A stretch of DNA of 64,000 bases, from contig JAWXCB010000002.1 in the NCBI GenBank assembly GCA_034440455.1, forward strand, positions 17,876 through 81,875, given 5' to 3'. The stretch comes from JAWXCB01 sp034440455 (GTDB taxonomy: Bacteria > Bacteroidota > Bacteroidia > Chitinophagales > CAIOSU01). The translations under genes and the position numbers were made by a program. Below, piece by piece: positions 28,505-37,650 of this stretch. The notes under the pieces are model-generated. The model had not been told where the DNA came from. It worked only from the letters and a program-made list of their open reading frames with translations, and ran no database searches. Every line of letters starts with the position of its first letter. Within the stretch, counting starts at the first letter, position 1.

Positions 28505-31459
28505 ATGCGAAAATTTCCACTCTTCTTCGCACTGCTATGCGTGTCGCTGCTCGTGACGGGGCAGGACATTATCCAGCTTTCGATGGAGCGGATGCAGTAC
28601 GTGAAGAAGCGCGACAAATGGGTGGATTCCCTCTTTAACAAACTCACCGATGAGCAGCGTATCGCGCAGTTGTTTATGGTGGCGGCATACTCGAATCGTG
28701 ATGATAAGCACAAGGAAGAAATCAATACGCTGATTAGAGAATACGGCATTGGTGGTTTGATTTTTTTTCAGGGAACACCGACAAAACAAGCGCAACTCAC
28801 CAACGAATATCAGGCATTATCCAAAGTACCGCTGCTCATTGCCATTGATGGCGAGTGGGGATTAGCGATGCGTTTGGATAGCACCATTGCTTATCCGCAC
28901 CAGCTTGCGCTGGGCGCAATCCCGGACACAAAACTGATTACCGAGATGGGTAAAGACATTGCGCGGCAATGCAAGCGAATCGGCATCCATATCAACTTTG
29001 CGCCCGATGCGGACGTGAATGTGAACCCGAACAATCCTGTGATTAACGACCGATCGTTTGGAGAAGATAAACTGAACGTGTCGCTGAAATCACTTGCCTA
29101 CATGGAAGGGATGCAGAGCGAAGGCGTGATGGCATGCGCAAAACATTTTCCCGGACATGGCGACACTGATTCTGATTCCCATCTCACGTTGCCAGTGATT
29201 AAACATGACAGGGCGCGATTGGATGCGGTGGAACTTTATCCGTTCAAAGTGCTCATCAACAATGGCGTGCAAAGCGTGATGGCTGCGCACATCCACGTGC
29301 CAAGTCTTGACAGCACTCCAAATCTTGCAGCCTCTCTGTCGCCAAAAATCACGACTGATTTATTGAAAAAAGAATTAGGATTTCAAGGCATTGTTTTTTC
29401 CGATGCGCTGAACATGAAAGGCGTGAGCGGCTTTTACAAACCGGGCGAAGTGGATTTGAAAGCATTTCAGGCAGGCAATGATGTACTGCTGTTTGCGGAA
29501 GATATTCCGCGCGCAGTGCAACTGTTTTCCGATGCCCTGAAGGATACCGTGATTGCAAAAGAAGATTTATACAAAAGCGTAAAGAAAATTCTCACTGCAA
29601 AATTTGAAGCAGGATTAAATAAGTATCGTCCCATTGAGTTGAAAAACCTGACTGCCAATTTGAATCAACCCGCTTCGCTATGGTTGCGCCAGCGCTTGTT
29701 TGAAGAAGCGATGACATTAGTGAAAAATAAAGGCAACCTCATTCCCTTTCAAAAATTAGATTCACTCACGTTTGCTTCGGTTTCTGTTGGAGCAAAAGCG
29801 CAAACGCCCTTTCAGGATATGCTCGGCAACTACGCGCCCGTTGAGCATTTTCAAATCAGAAAAGATGCGCCAGCCGAAGAATTTGCACAACTGCAAAAAG
29901 TGCTGGCAACTTACAAAGTGGTAATCGTTGGCGTACAGGATATGAGCAGGCAGGCGAGTAAAAATTTTGGTATCACAGAGGCTACGCGAAATTTTATGAA
30001 CGCGCTTTCCCAAAAGTCAAAAGTAGCAACGGTGGTGTTTGGCAATCCTTACAGCCTGAAAAATTTCGAGACTGCAGATTGGCTCCTGATGGCGTATGAA
30101 GAACAAGCCGCAGCACAACAAGTAGCAGCGCAGATTTTATTTGGCGGCATTGCGGCAAAAGGGCAACTACCTGTCACCGCTTCTGCGCAATATGCAGCAG
30201 GCGTGGGTTTGTCAACTCCCGCACCTTCTCGATTGAAATATTCTTTCCCCGAAGATGCAGGCATCGCTTCAAAATATCTTAAAGCCATTGACAGCATCGT
30301 ACTCGCCAGCATTGCCGACAAAGCCATGCCCGGCTGCCAGGTGCTGGTGGCAAAAGACGGTCGCGTGATTTACAAAAAAGCATTCGGAAATTTCACCTAT
30401 GACAAAGCAACTCCGGTGAAAACCACCGACCTCTACGACATTGCCTCCATCACAAAAATTGCAGCTACCACGCTTTCGCTGATGCGCTTGTATGACGACA
30501 GGAAATTTCAGTTGAACAGAATGCTGTCGGATTATCTTCCGGGGCTTGACAGCAGCGAGTTGAAGAATCTTGTGATGAAAGACATCTTGCTGCATCAAGC
30601 GGGATTAAAAAGCTGGATTCCGTTTTATCAAAGCACACTCGTGGATTCGGTGTATAAAAAATATTACCTGAATGAAAAAAAAGACAGCTACGTGCTGGAA
30701 GTGGCGAAGAATTTTTACATGCGCTATGATGCGGTGGACAGCCTCTACAAACAGATTTACAAATCAAAGCTCAACGCAAAAAAAGATTACCTCTACAGCG
30801 ACCTCGGCTTTTATTTGTTTCGCCTTATCGTAGAAAAATTAACCGAAGAAAAATTCGAACAATTCACAGCGGAAACATTTTACAAGCCGCTCGGACTCAC
30901 CACCATGACATTCAAGCCGCTCGAAAAATTCAGCGCTGACCGAATCGTGCCCACCGAAGAAGACAAAACTTTTCGCAAGCAACTGCTGCAAGGCTACGTG
31001 CATGACCCTGGCGCAGCGATGCTGGGCGGAGTGAGCGGACACGCTGGCTTGTTTTCTGATGCGAACGACCTCGCCATCCTGATGCAGATGCTGTTGAATC
31101 GCGGGGAATATGCGGGTGTGCGCTATTTCACGCCCACTACCGTTTCACTGTTCACGCGGAAGCAGGAAGATAAAAACCGCAGGGGGCTGGGCTTCGACAA
31201 GCCAGAAATTGATTTATACAAGCCGCGCTCCACGGCAAACGATGCCTCTCCGCGCACGTTTGGGCATTCAGGCTTCACGGGCACCTGCGTGTGGGCTGAC
31301 CCTGATTACAATTTGATTTATGTGTTCCTCTCAAACAGGGTCAATCCTTCTGCCGATAATCAAAAGCTGATTAAAAACAACGTGCGCACACAAATCCACC
31401 AGGCGATTTATGATGCAATGAAAAAAAGCGGGAATGGCGCGCTGACGCAGAATAATTAG
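28505..31459 (+). CDS. Glycoside hydrolase family 3 / beta-lactamase-like serine hydrolase fusion
   Basis: A 984-residue secreted two-domain enzyme. The signal peptide ends at about residue 19 (LLVTG). The GH3 N-terminal domain (about 40-370) carries the NagZ-type signature AKHFPGHGDTDSDSH and the nucleophile region FSDALNMKG. The GH3 C-terminal part spans about 390-570. The second half (about 590-970) is a class C beta-lactamase/DD-peptidase-like domain with SITK (SxxK catalytic motif), YSDLG in place of the usual YxN, and FGHSGFTG (HxG motif). It probably acts on peptidoglycan, the GH3 part as a beta-N-acetylglucosaminidase and the serine part as a carboxypeptidase or esterase. It converges with the AarF gene, 8 bases apart. 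Confidence 0.9.
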   Translation: MRKFPLFFALLCVSLLVTGQDIIQLSMERMQYVKKRDKWVDSLFNKLTDEQRIAQLFMVAAYSNRDDKHKEEINTLIREYGIGGLIFFQGTPTKQAQLTNEYQALSKVPLLIAIDGEWGLAMRLDSTIAYPHQLALGAIPDTKLITEMGKDIARQCKRIGIHINFAPDADVNVNPNNPVINDRSFGEDKLNVSLKSLAYMEGMQSEGVMACAKHFPGHGDTDSDSHLTLPVIKHDRARLDAVELYPFKVLINNGVQSVMAAHIHVPSLDSTPNLAASLSPKITTDLLKKELGFQGIVFSDALNMKGVSGFYKPGEVDLKAFQAGNDVLLFAEDIPRAVQLFSDALKDTVIAKEDLYKSVKKILTAKFEAGLNKYRPIELKNLTANLNQPASLWLRQRLFEEAMTLVKNKGNLIPFQKLDSLTFASVSVGAKAQTPFQDMLGNYAPVEHFQIRKDAPAEEFAQLQKVLATYKVVIVGVQDMSRQASKNFGITEATRNFMNALSQKSKVATVVFGNPYSLKNFETADWLLMAYEEQAAAQQVAAQILFGGIAAKGQLPVTASAQYAAGVGLSTPAPSRLKYSFPEDAGIASKYLKAIDSIVLASIADKAMPGCQVLVAKDGRVIYKKAFGNFTYDKATPVKTTDLYDIASITKIAATTLSLMRLYDDRKFQLNRMLSDYLPGLDSSELKNLVMKDILLHQAGLKSWIPFYQSTLVDSVYKKYYLNEKKDSYVLEVAKNFYMRYDAVDSLYKQIYKSKLNAKKDYLYSDLGFYLFRLIVEKLTEEKFEQFTAETFYKPLGLTTMTFKPLEKFSADRIVPTEEDKTFRKQLLQGYVHDPGAAMLGGVSGHAGLFSDANDLAILMQMLLNRGEYAGVRYFTPTTVSLFTRKQEDKNRRGLGFDKPEIDLYKPRSTANDASPRTFGHSGFTGTCVWADPDYNLIYVFLSNRVNPSADNQKLIKNNVRTQIHQAIYDAMKKSGNGALTQNN

Positions 31460-31467
31460 ACTCCATA

Positions 31468-33153
31468 TTACATCTTCCCATGCCTGATGATCGAAATCAG
31501 CAACCGCAAAGCGAAGATGCTTGCAAGCGCAAACGTGCCGATGCCGATGATGGATACATTATGATAGAGTGGCGGGATGCCTGAATGAATGACGATTGCA
31601 GAACCTAATATCATTGCTGCAACCACCACCGCAAAGGACACGCGGCTTCCGACAGCATCCATTTTGTTCATCACGGGCTCCAAACCCTGATGCTCAAACT
31701 GGATATGAATGGTGCCCTGCTTCATTTTTTTAATTATTTCCCGCACATCGTTGGGCAGTTCCAGCATGAGTTCGCCCACCTCCTGCACGCTTCCATAAAA
31801 ACGCCTGAACAATTCTTTCGGACTGTAGCGCTTCGCCATGATTTTGCGCGCGTAGGGCTGCACTTCTTCGGTAAGGTTATAGTCGGGGAAAATGCTCAAC
31901 CCCACACCTTCGATGATGATAAGCGAGCGCATGAGCAGGTGGAAGTTGCTCGAAATTTTGATCTTGTAATCATACATCACCTTGCGCAAGCCCTCGATGA
32001 TGTCGCTCATCTCCACCTCACTGATGGAGGTGGTGGTGGCCGCTTCGAGAAAGTCGCGTATTTCCTGCTCAAACTCTTCACGCTTATGAATGACGGAGTC
32101 GCGCGACATCGCCTGCACGGTTTCGGCTAATTTTTTTGCATCACCCGTGTAGATGTAATACATCAAATCGCCCAGGATGTATTGGTCATCGGGCGTGAGC
32201 GAACCCATCATGCCGAAGTCAATGAAGCAGAGTCTGCCATCGGGCATGATGAAAAGATTTCCGGGGTGCGGGTCGGCATGAAAGAAACCATAGTCAAACA
32301 CTTGCCTGAAATATAGGTCTAAACCGATTTTAGCTGCATCTTTTGGCGTTAATCCCGAAGTTTTGATTGCTTCAGTATCGGTGATTTTTTTGCCGTCAAT
32401 AAATTCCTGACAAATCACTTTGGGCGTGGTGTATTCATCATACACACGGGGTACGTAGGTGCGCGTGTCGTCAGCGAAGTTGATGGCGAATCGCTTCATG
32501 CTGGTGGCTTCGGTCACGAAGTTCATTTCACGCTTGATTGCTTTTTCAAACGTGTTTACCAACTCCACCGGCTGCATCACGGCTGATTCGGGAAAGTTGC
32601 GCTCAATGATTTTAGCGAGGTCGCGCATGATTTCAATATCTGCCGCAACGCTCCTGCGGATGCTCGGCTTTTGAATTTTCAGCACGGCATCTTCCCCCGT
32701 CTTCAATTTCACTTTATGCACCTGCGCAATGGAGGCAGAGGCGAGCGGTGTTTCTTCAACTGAGTCAAAAATTTCTGATAGCGGCTTTTTGTATTCGCGT
32801 TCCAGCTTGGGTTTTAATTCTTCAAACGGAACGGAAGGCACTTTGTCCTGCAATTTTTCCAACTCCACAATTAATTCCTTCGGAAAAATATCAGGGCGGT
32901 TGCTGAGAATCTGTCCGAATTTGATGAAGGTGGGTCCCAGTTCTTCGCACGTCAATCGTATCCGTTCATGGCGAGAATATTGCATCGCGGGAATACCCTC
33001 ACGGTCGGGGAGGATGCTCCGCCAATTCAACCCTTTGAAGCGCGTGTGCGCCACGATGTCTTCAAACCCGTATTTGACAAGTATCTTGATGATTTGGCGG
33101 TAGCGCTTGAAATACGGGGTTTTCTCTTCGTCCTCGTCCACTTCTTGCATCAT
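31468..33153 (-). CDS. ABC1/AarF/UbiB family atypical kinase
   Basis: A 561-residue ABC1/UbiB-family protein. I chose ATG 33153 (MMQEVDEDEEKTPYFKRYRQ); an upstream TTG would add 13 residues. Family motifs present are FIKFGQILSNRPDIFP (KxGQ motif), ASIAQVHKVKL (A-rich loop), AVLKIQKP (lysine), FHADPHPGNLFI (catalytic loop) and FIDFGMMG (metal-binding DFG). Two membrane helices close the C-terminus (about 505-525 and 535-555). UbiB-type proteins are membrane-linked ATPases that support quinone biosynthesis or lipid handling. It is divergent from bshA, sharing a 138-base intergenic region. Confidence 0.92.
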   Translation of the reverse strand: MMQEVDEDEEKTPYFKRYRQIIKILVKYGFEDIVAHTRFKGLNWRSILPDREGIPAMQYSRHERIRLTCEELGPTFIKFGQILSNRPDIFPKELIVELEKLQDKVPSVPFEELKPKLEREYKKPLSEIFDSVEETPLASASIAQVHKVKLKTGEDAVLKIQKPSIRRSVAADIEIMRDLAKIIERNFPESAVMQPVELVNTFEKAIKREMNFVTEATSMKRFAINFADDTRTYVPRVYDEYTTPKVICQEFIDGKKITDTEAIKTSGLTPKDAAKIGLDLYFRQVFDYGFFHADPHPGNLFIMPDGRLCFIDFGMMGSLTPDDQYILGDLMYYIYTGDAKKLAETVQAMSRDSVIHKREEFEQEIRDFLEAATTTSISEVEMSDIIEGLRKVMYDYKIKISSNFHLLMRSLIIIEGVGLSIFPDYNLTEEVQPYARKIMAKRYSPKELFRRFYGSVQEVGELMLELPNDVREIIKKMKQGTIHIQFEHQGLEPVMNKMDAVGSRVSFAVVVAAMILGSAIVIHSGIPPLYHNVSIIGIGTFALASIFALRLLISIIRHGKM

Positions 33154-33291
33154 GCTGTTGGAGTTAATTTTCCATAAAAGTAACAAGCCCAACGCAGGAT
33201 AAAAATGATTTTTGTTACTGTAAGTTTTCAGTCCCGGAATTCTGCCCTAACTTGAGCAGAACTAATTTCTCTAAACAATGTTTTTTTGTCT

Positions 33292-34443
33292 ATGAAAATC
33301 GGAATCGTTTGTTATCCCACGTATGGCGGTAGCGGTGTTGTCGCTACGGAATTGGGACTTGGCTTGGCTGCTAAAGGGCATGAAATCCATTTTATCGCTT
33401 ACCAGCAACCGGCAAGGCTCAATTCGTTTTATGAGAATGTCTATTTCCACGAAGTACGTATCGAAACATCTTACCCGCTGTTTGAATTTCCTCCTTATGA
33501 AACCGTGCTCACGAGCAAATTGGTGGATGTGGTTAAATATGAAAAACTCGATTTGCTGCATGTGCATTATGCAATTCCACACGCTTCCGCTGCCTACCTC
33601 GCAAAACAGATTTTAAAAGAGCAAGACATTCACATTCCCGTCATCACCACGCTGCACGGAACGGATATTACGCTTGTTGGCAGAGATGCCACGTATGCGC
33701 CTGTGGTTACATTCTCCATCAACCAGTCAGATGGCATCACAGCTGTATCGCATGATTTGCGCGATGAAACGTATCAGCATTTTAAAATCACGAAAGAAAT
33801 TGAAGTCATTCACAACTTCATTGACTTCGCGCGGTTTCAAAAAACAAACAAGGAACATTTCAAGAAAGCAATTGCTCCGGGCGGAGAAAAAATTCTGATT
33901 CACGTTTCCAACTTCAGGCGCGTGAAGCGCGTGGAAGATACGGTGCTGCTATTTCAGAAGTTGCTTGATAAAATGCCCGCGAAACTTTTGTTGGTGGGCG
34001 ATGGTCCCGACCGCAGTCGTATTGAGGAATTATGCCGTTCGTTGCATATCTGCGACAACGTGCGCTTTCTCGGCAAGCAAGACCCGGTGGAAGAACTGCT
34101 CGCAATTGCGGATTTATTCCTGATGCCTTCGGAAAGCGAAAGTTTTGGTCTGGCTGCGCTGGAAGCGATGGCGTGTCAGGTGCCGGTGATTTCATCGGAT
34201 GCGGGCGGCATTCCCGAAATAAATATTCACGGTAAAACAGGCTATCTCAGCAAGGTGGGCGATGTGGACGATATGGCAAAAAATGCGTTCGCCATTCTCA
34301 GCAACGAAGAGAAACTGAAACAATTCCGGCAGAATGCTTACGAGCAGGCAAAGCAATTTTCAATTGAAAAGATTTTGCCGAAATATGAAAACTATTACAA
34401 GCAGGTGGTTGCGGCTTCGAAAGAAGCGGTAGCTGGAGAGTAA
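33292..34443 (+). CDS. bshA: N-acetyl-alpha-D-glucosaminyl L-malate synthase (bacillithiol biosynthesis)
   Basis: A 383-residue GT4 glycosyltransferase. It matches BshA in the N-terminal MKIGIVCYPTYGGSGVVATE and in LHVHYAIPHASAA, TTLHGTDITLVG and the UDP-sugar site PSESESFGLAALEAMACQVP. BshA joins L-malate to UDP-GlcNAc, the first step of bacillithiol, the main low-molecular-weight thiol of many Bacteroidetes and Firmicutes. The ATG at 33292 is preferred over a TTG six bases upstream because it begins exactly at the conserved MKIGI. bshB and bshC are not in this window. Confidence 0.95.
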   Translation: MKIGIVCYPTYGGSGVVATELGLGLAAKGHEIHFIAYQQPARLNSFYENVYFHEVRIETSYPLFEFPPYETVLTSKLVDVVKYEKLDLLHVHYAIPHASAAYLAKQILKEQDIHIPVITTLHGTDITLVGRDATYAPVVTFSINQSDGITAVSHDLRDETYQHFKITKEIEVIHNFIDFARFQKTNKEHFKKAIAPGGEKILIHVSNFRRVKRVEDTVLLFQKLLDKMPAKLLLVGDGPDRSRIEELCRSLHICDNVRFLGKQDPVEELLAIADLFLMPSESESFGLAALEAMACQVPVISSDAGGIPEINIHGKTGYLSKVGDVDDMAKNAFAILSNEEKLKQFRQNAYEQAKQFSIEKILPKYENYYKQVVAASKEAVAGE

Positions 34444-34524
34444 CCTCACCCCCTCAGCCTAAAGCGGAAGAGAGTATTCCAACAGTAACACGTCAGTGTT
34501 ACGTATTCTCGAAATCCTTTTCGA
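34444..34524. repeat. Degenerate REP-like segment followed by two hairpins
   Basis: CCTCACCCCC near 34445 and GGAAGAGAG near 34467 resemble the element type seen at 48558-48594, but degraded. A perfect hairpin GTAACAC-GTCA-GTGTTAC follows at 34485-34502, and a second, TCGAAA-TCCT-TTTCGA, at 34509-34524. The pair lies just after bshA and may act as its transcript end, although there is no clear T-tract. Confidence 0.5.
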
Positions 34525-34550
34525 TATTCGACCTTTGAAAAAACTATCGT

Positions 34551-35318
34551 ATGAACATCAAATCAAAATTCGACCTCAAAGGAAAAGTCGCCATCGTAAC
34601 GGGCGCAAGTAAAGGCATCGGCAAATCCATTGCGGAAGCGCTCGGGCAAAGCGGTGCGCGCGTGGTCGTTTCCAGCCGCAGGCAGGAAGCGATAGATGAA
34701 GTGGTGAATGAATTTAAAAAGCAGGGCATAGAAGCCTTTGCCATTGCTGCGCACATGGGCGAGATGAATGATGTAAAAAATCTTGTGAGCAAAACGAAAG
34801 ACCATTTTGGCGGTATTGACATCATCGTAAATAATGCGGCATCCAATCCTGTGTTTGGTTCCATATCCGAAACCGATGAATCAGCGTTTGATAAAATCAT
34901 TGACGTGAATGTGAAGGGACCCTTTGTGCTTTGCCAGCAAGCATATAAAGAGATGTGCGCGCGAGGCGGTGGCGCAGTCGTTAACATCAGCAGCATCGAA
35001 GGGTTAACTCCCTCGCCCGGCTTGGGCATTTACAGCGTGAGCAAGGCTTCACTGCTTATGCTCACCAAGGCGCTGGCGCGTGAGTGGGGCAATGACGGCA
35101 TCCGCGTGAATGCGATTTGCCCGGGATTAATCAAAACAAAATTCAGCCGCGCGTTGTGGGATAGCGAGGATATTTTAAAACACTTCATGACGAAAACGCC
35201 CATTCAGCGTATTGGCGAGCCGGAAGATATTGCAGGACTTGCGCTGTTCCTTGCCTCGGATGCTGCTGCTTATTGCACAGGCGGAGTGTATGTGGCGGAT
35301 GGGGGATATGTAATTTGA
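34551..35318 (+). CDS. Short-chain dehydrogenase/reductase (SDR)
   Basis: A 255-residue classical SDR. The NAD(P)-binding motif TGASKGIG is at about residues 17-24, NNAAS at about 91, and the catalytic S..YSVSK (NISSIEG, then YSVSKAS) at about 144-164. The C-terminal GGVYVADGGYVI is typical of the family. R45-R46 after the second beta strand (VSSRRQ) suggest NADPH preference. The substrate cannot be read from the sequence; the closest general class is 3-oxoacyl reductase/DHRS4-like. It stands alone between bshA and the polysaccharide genes. Confidence 0.9.
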   Translation: MNIKSKFDLKGKVAIVTGASKGIGKSIAEALGQSGARVVVSSRRQEAIDEVVNEFKKQGIEAFAIAAHMGEMNDVKNLVSKTKDHFGGIDIIVNNAASNPVFGSISETDESAFDKIIDVNVKGPFVLCQQAYKEMCARGGGAVVNISSIEGLTPSPGLGIYSVSKASLLMLTKALAREWGNDGIRVNAICPGLIKTKFSRALWDSEDILKHFMTKTPIQRIGEPEDIAGLALFLASDAAAYCTGGVYVADGGYVI

Positions 35319-35406
35319 TTCAATAATTCGGTGATGCGATGATGCGCGAAGTCTTCACGCTTCTTTGCGTACTTTGTGATGAAATAATTTCTTGCCTTCG
35401 CAGAGA

Positions 35407-36663
35407 ATGAAAAAATCTTTCTACTCCAATCTTTCATTTCTTCTTTTTGTCAATCTGCTGGTAAAACCGTTTTGGATTTTCGGCATTGACCGCACGGTGC
35501 AAAACACAGTAGGCGCTGAAACTTTTGGGATGTATTTTGCCCTGTTCAATTTTTCCATCTTGTTTCAAATTCTGCTCGACTTCGGCATCAATAATTTTAA
35601 TAACCGTGCCGTAGCGCAAGATGAAGATTTTATCAAAAAGCATTTACCGGATATTCTCTCGTTAAAAATGCTGCTTTCGCTGGTGTATGCCTGCATGACG
35701 CTTTTGAGTGGTTTTCTCTTTGGTTACGCTGAAAGTCAAATCCACCTATTGTTGCTGCTCACAGGAAATCAAATTCTGATTTCCTTATTGCTCTACCTAC
35801 GTTCCAATATTTCGGGGATGCACCTTTTCAAAACAGACAGCATCCTTTCCGTGCTTGATAAACTGCTGATGATTGGCATTTGCAGTTGGCTGCTCTGGGG
35901 AATGAACAGTAAGCAATTTATCATCGAATGGTTCATCTATGCGCAAACGGCTTCACTGCTTGTTACGATTTTAGTTGCAGCGATAATTGTTGCCTTGAAA
36001 CACGGCATGTTCTCGCTGCGTTGGGATGTAAAGGGAATGAAAGAGATTGCGCTAAAAACATATCCGTATGCCTTGCTTGGCTTGCTGATGTCCGTTTATT
36101 ATCGCGTGGATGGCGTGATGCTCGAGCGCATGTTGCCTGATGGCGCGCATGAAGCAGGGATTTATGCCGCATCGTTTCGTCTGCTTGATGCAGCGAATAT
36201 GCTCGGATTTCTTTTCGCATCAATTCTGCTTCCGATGTTTGCTCGCATGATTGCTCAAAAAGAAAACGTGCAAAGCCTTGTCAACAACAGCTTTTCGCTG
36301 ATCATGGCGGGAGCGACTACAATAGTGTGTGGATGTGTTTTCTTTCGCAATGAAATCATGCTATTACTTTATCCGCAGTCAACGCAATATTGGTCTGACA
36401 TTTTCGGATTGCTGATGCCTTCGTTTCTGGGAGTTTGCACGGTGTACATTTACGGCACGCTGCTCACAGCAAATGGAAGCTTGAAAATCCTAAACACCAT
36501 CGCGCTTGGGGGGATGTTGCTGAATATTGTATTGAATGTTTTTCTCATCCCCGAACACAAGGCATTGGGCGCAACAGTTGCAACATTGATTACGCAAACT
36601 CTTGTTGCGGTTGCGCACATCATCGCAGCGAAGAGAGTATTCAAACGGGGGACGTCATTCTGA
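35407..36663 (+). CDS. Polysaccharide flippase (Wzx/MATE-like oligosaccharide flippase family)
   Basis: A 418-residue integral membrane protein with about 12 hydrophobic segments and the N-terminal pattern of MOP-superfamily flippases (FLLFVNLLVKPFWIFGIDR, then NTVGAETFGMYFALF). ATG 35407 is preferred over an upstream TTG. The predicted role is moving lipid-linked oligosaccharides across the inner membrane. It heads a set with a Wzz-like chain-length protein and an O-antigen ligase/polymerase. Its stop codon (36661-36663) lies inside the left arm of a REP-like element, so the natural C-terminus may have been altered. Confidence 0.85.
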   Translation: MKKSFYSNLSFLLFVNLLVKPFWIFGIDRTVQNTVGAETFGMYFALFNFSILFQILLDFGINNFNNRAVAQDEDFIKKHLPDILSLKMLLSLVYACMTLLSGFLFGYAESQIHLLLLLTGNQILISLLLYLRSNISGMHLFKTDSILSVLDKLLMIGICSWLLWGMNSKQFIIEWFIYAQTASLLVTILVAAIIVALKHGMFSLRWDVKGMKEIALKTYPYALLGLLMSVYYRVDGVMLERMLPDGAHEAGIYAASFRLLDAANMLGFLFASILLPMFARMIAQKENVQSLVNNSFSLIMAGATTIVCGCVFFRNEIMLLLYPQSTQYWSDIFGLLMPSFLGVCTVYIYGTLLTANGSLKILNTIALGGMLLNIVLNVFLIPEHKALGATVATLITQTLVAVAHIIAAKRVFKRGTSF

Positions 36664-36723
36664 GCGCAGCGAAGAATCTCTTTTGTTATTTAGGGCGAGA
36701 TGCTTCGCTCTGCTCAGCATGAC
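36654..36723. repeat. Complete REP-like palindromic element overlapping the flippase stop
   Basis: Two 27-base arms, 36654-36680 and 36697-36723, pair at 23 of 27 positions around a 16-base loop. The left arm starts GTCATTCTGAGC and the right arm ends GCTCAGCATGAC. The flippase TGA is within the left arm. Confidence 0.8.
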
Positions 36724-36748
36724 GAAAGAACTCATCCCGTTTATTTTC

Positions 36749-36756
36749 TACCTTTG
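36749..36756 (+). promoter_or_regulatory. Candidate -7 promoter element of the Wzz-like gene
   Basis: TACCTTTG matches TAnnTTTG exactly and lies 17 bases upstream of the ATG at 36774, directly after the REP-like element. It could give the Wzz-like and ligase genes their own promoter. No convincing -33 box was seen. Confidence 0.45.
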
Positions 36757-36773
36757 CCCATCTCAAAAATCTT

Positions 36774-37646
36774 ATGGATAAGCAATTCAATCTGATTGTA
36801 GTTGTCGAAGCATTCCAAAAGCGTTTCAAACCGATTGCAATCATTAGTATTCTTGTGCTCATTGGGGCATACATCGTAACGCATCCGGGGTTGAAAATTC
36901 TTCCGCCCAAGTATGAATCGCATACGGTGATGTTTCCCGCAAATCTCTCCATGTCTGACCGTCCTTATCTTTTTGAATCCAATTCAGCCGTGGATGTGCA
37001 GTTGGAACAGTTTGGCGACAAGCACGATGTGGACAGGCTTGTTTCAATTACAATTTCGGGACAAGTGCTCGCGCATCTGGTGGACAAGTTCAATTTGATT
37101 GAGCATTATGAAATCAAAAAAGAGAAAGTAAAATATCCGATGACGGCTGCCATCAGTGAGTTGAAGGATAACTATCAGGCATATAAGAATGAATATGGTG
37201 GTGTTGAAATTTGGATTAAGGACAAGGATAAAGAAACTGCCGCAGCAATGGCAAATGAAGCGGTGGTGGTTGCTGACAGAATCAACCGCGACATGCTGCT
37301 TGAAGGAAGAACGCGCATGATGAATATTCTGGAAAAACATCTCAGCGCAAAACAAAAAGAAGCGGATGAGCTTGCCATGCAACTTGAGCAGGCATCAGAT
37401 GCGCAGAAGAAAATGCTTGAGGTAAAACAAATCCTCTCGCTGGAACAATTGACGAAATATTCAAACATCCTCGACCAGTATCGTCTCACCACCGCGCAGG
37501 ATATTTCCACAGTGCATATCATGGAGCAGGCTTACCCTGCTGAAAAGGAATCGTCAGGCAGATGGATGCTGATTCTCGGAGCATTCTTTGTAACGCTTTT
37601 CGCGCTCGTGCTGGGCGCAACTGTTGTTCACGTGATGAGCAAATAA
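36774..37646 (+). CDS. Wzz/GumC-like polysaccharide chain-length determinant protein
   Basis: A 290-residue polysaccharide co-polymerase. It has a membrane helix near the N-terminus (about 20-38), a periplasmic domain starting with LPPKYESHTVMFPANL, a long coiled coil (about 185-235) and a C-terminal helix (about 262-285), the layout of Wzz-type proteins. There is no cytoplasmic tyrosine kinase domain. It probably controls chain length with the ligase/polymerase gene 4 bases downstream. Confidence 0.82.
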   Translation: MDKQFNLIVVVEAFQKRFKPIAIISILVLIGAYIVTHPGLKILPPKYESHTVMFPANLSMSDRPYLFESNSAVDVQLEQFGDKHDVDRLVSITISGQVLAHLVDKFNLIEHYEIKKEKVKYPMTAAISELKDNYQAYKNEYGGVEIWIKDKDKETAAAMANEAVVVADRINRDMLLEGRTRMMNILEKHLSAKQKEADELAMQLEQASDAQKKMLEVKQILSLEQLTKYSNILDQYRLTTAQDISTVHIMEQAYPAEKESSGRWMLILGAFFVTLFALVLGATVVHVMSK

Positions 37647-37650
37647 ATCC

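Noticed and set aside
35319..35406. CTTTGCGTACTTTGTGAT-like phrase as a promoter or repeat
   Set aside because: It resembles short phrases common in Bacteroidetes intergenic DNA, but the -7 match is one base short and I could not find a second clear copy in the window.
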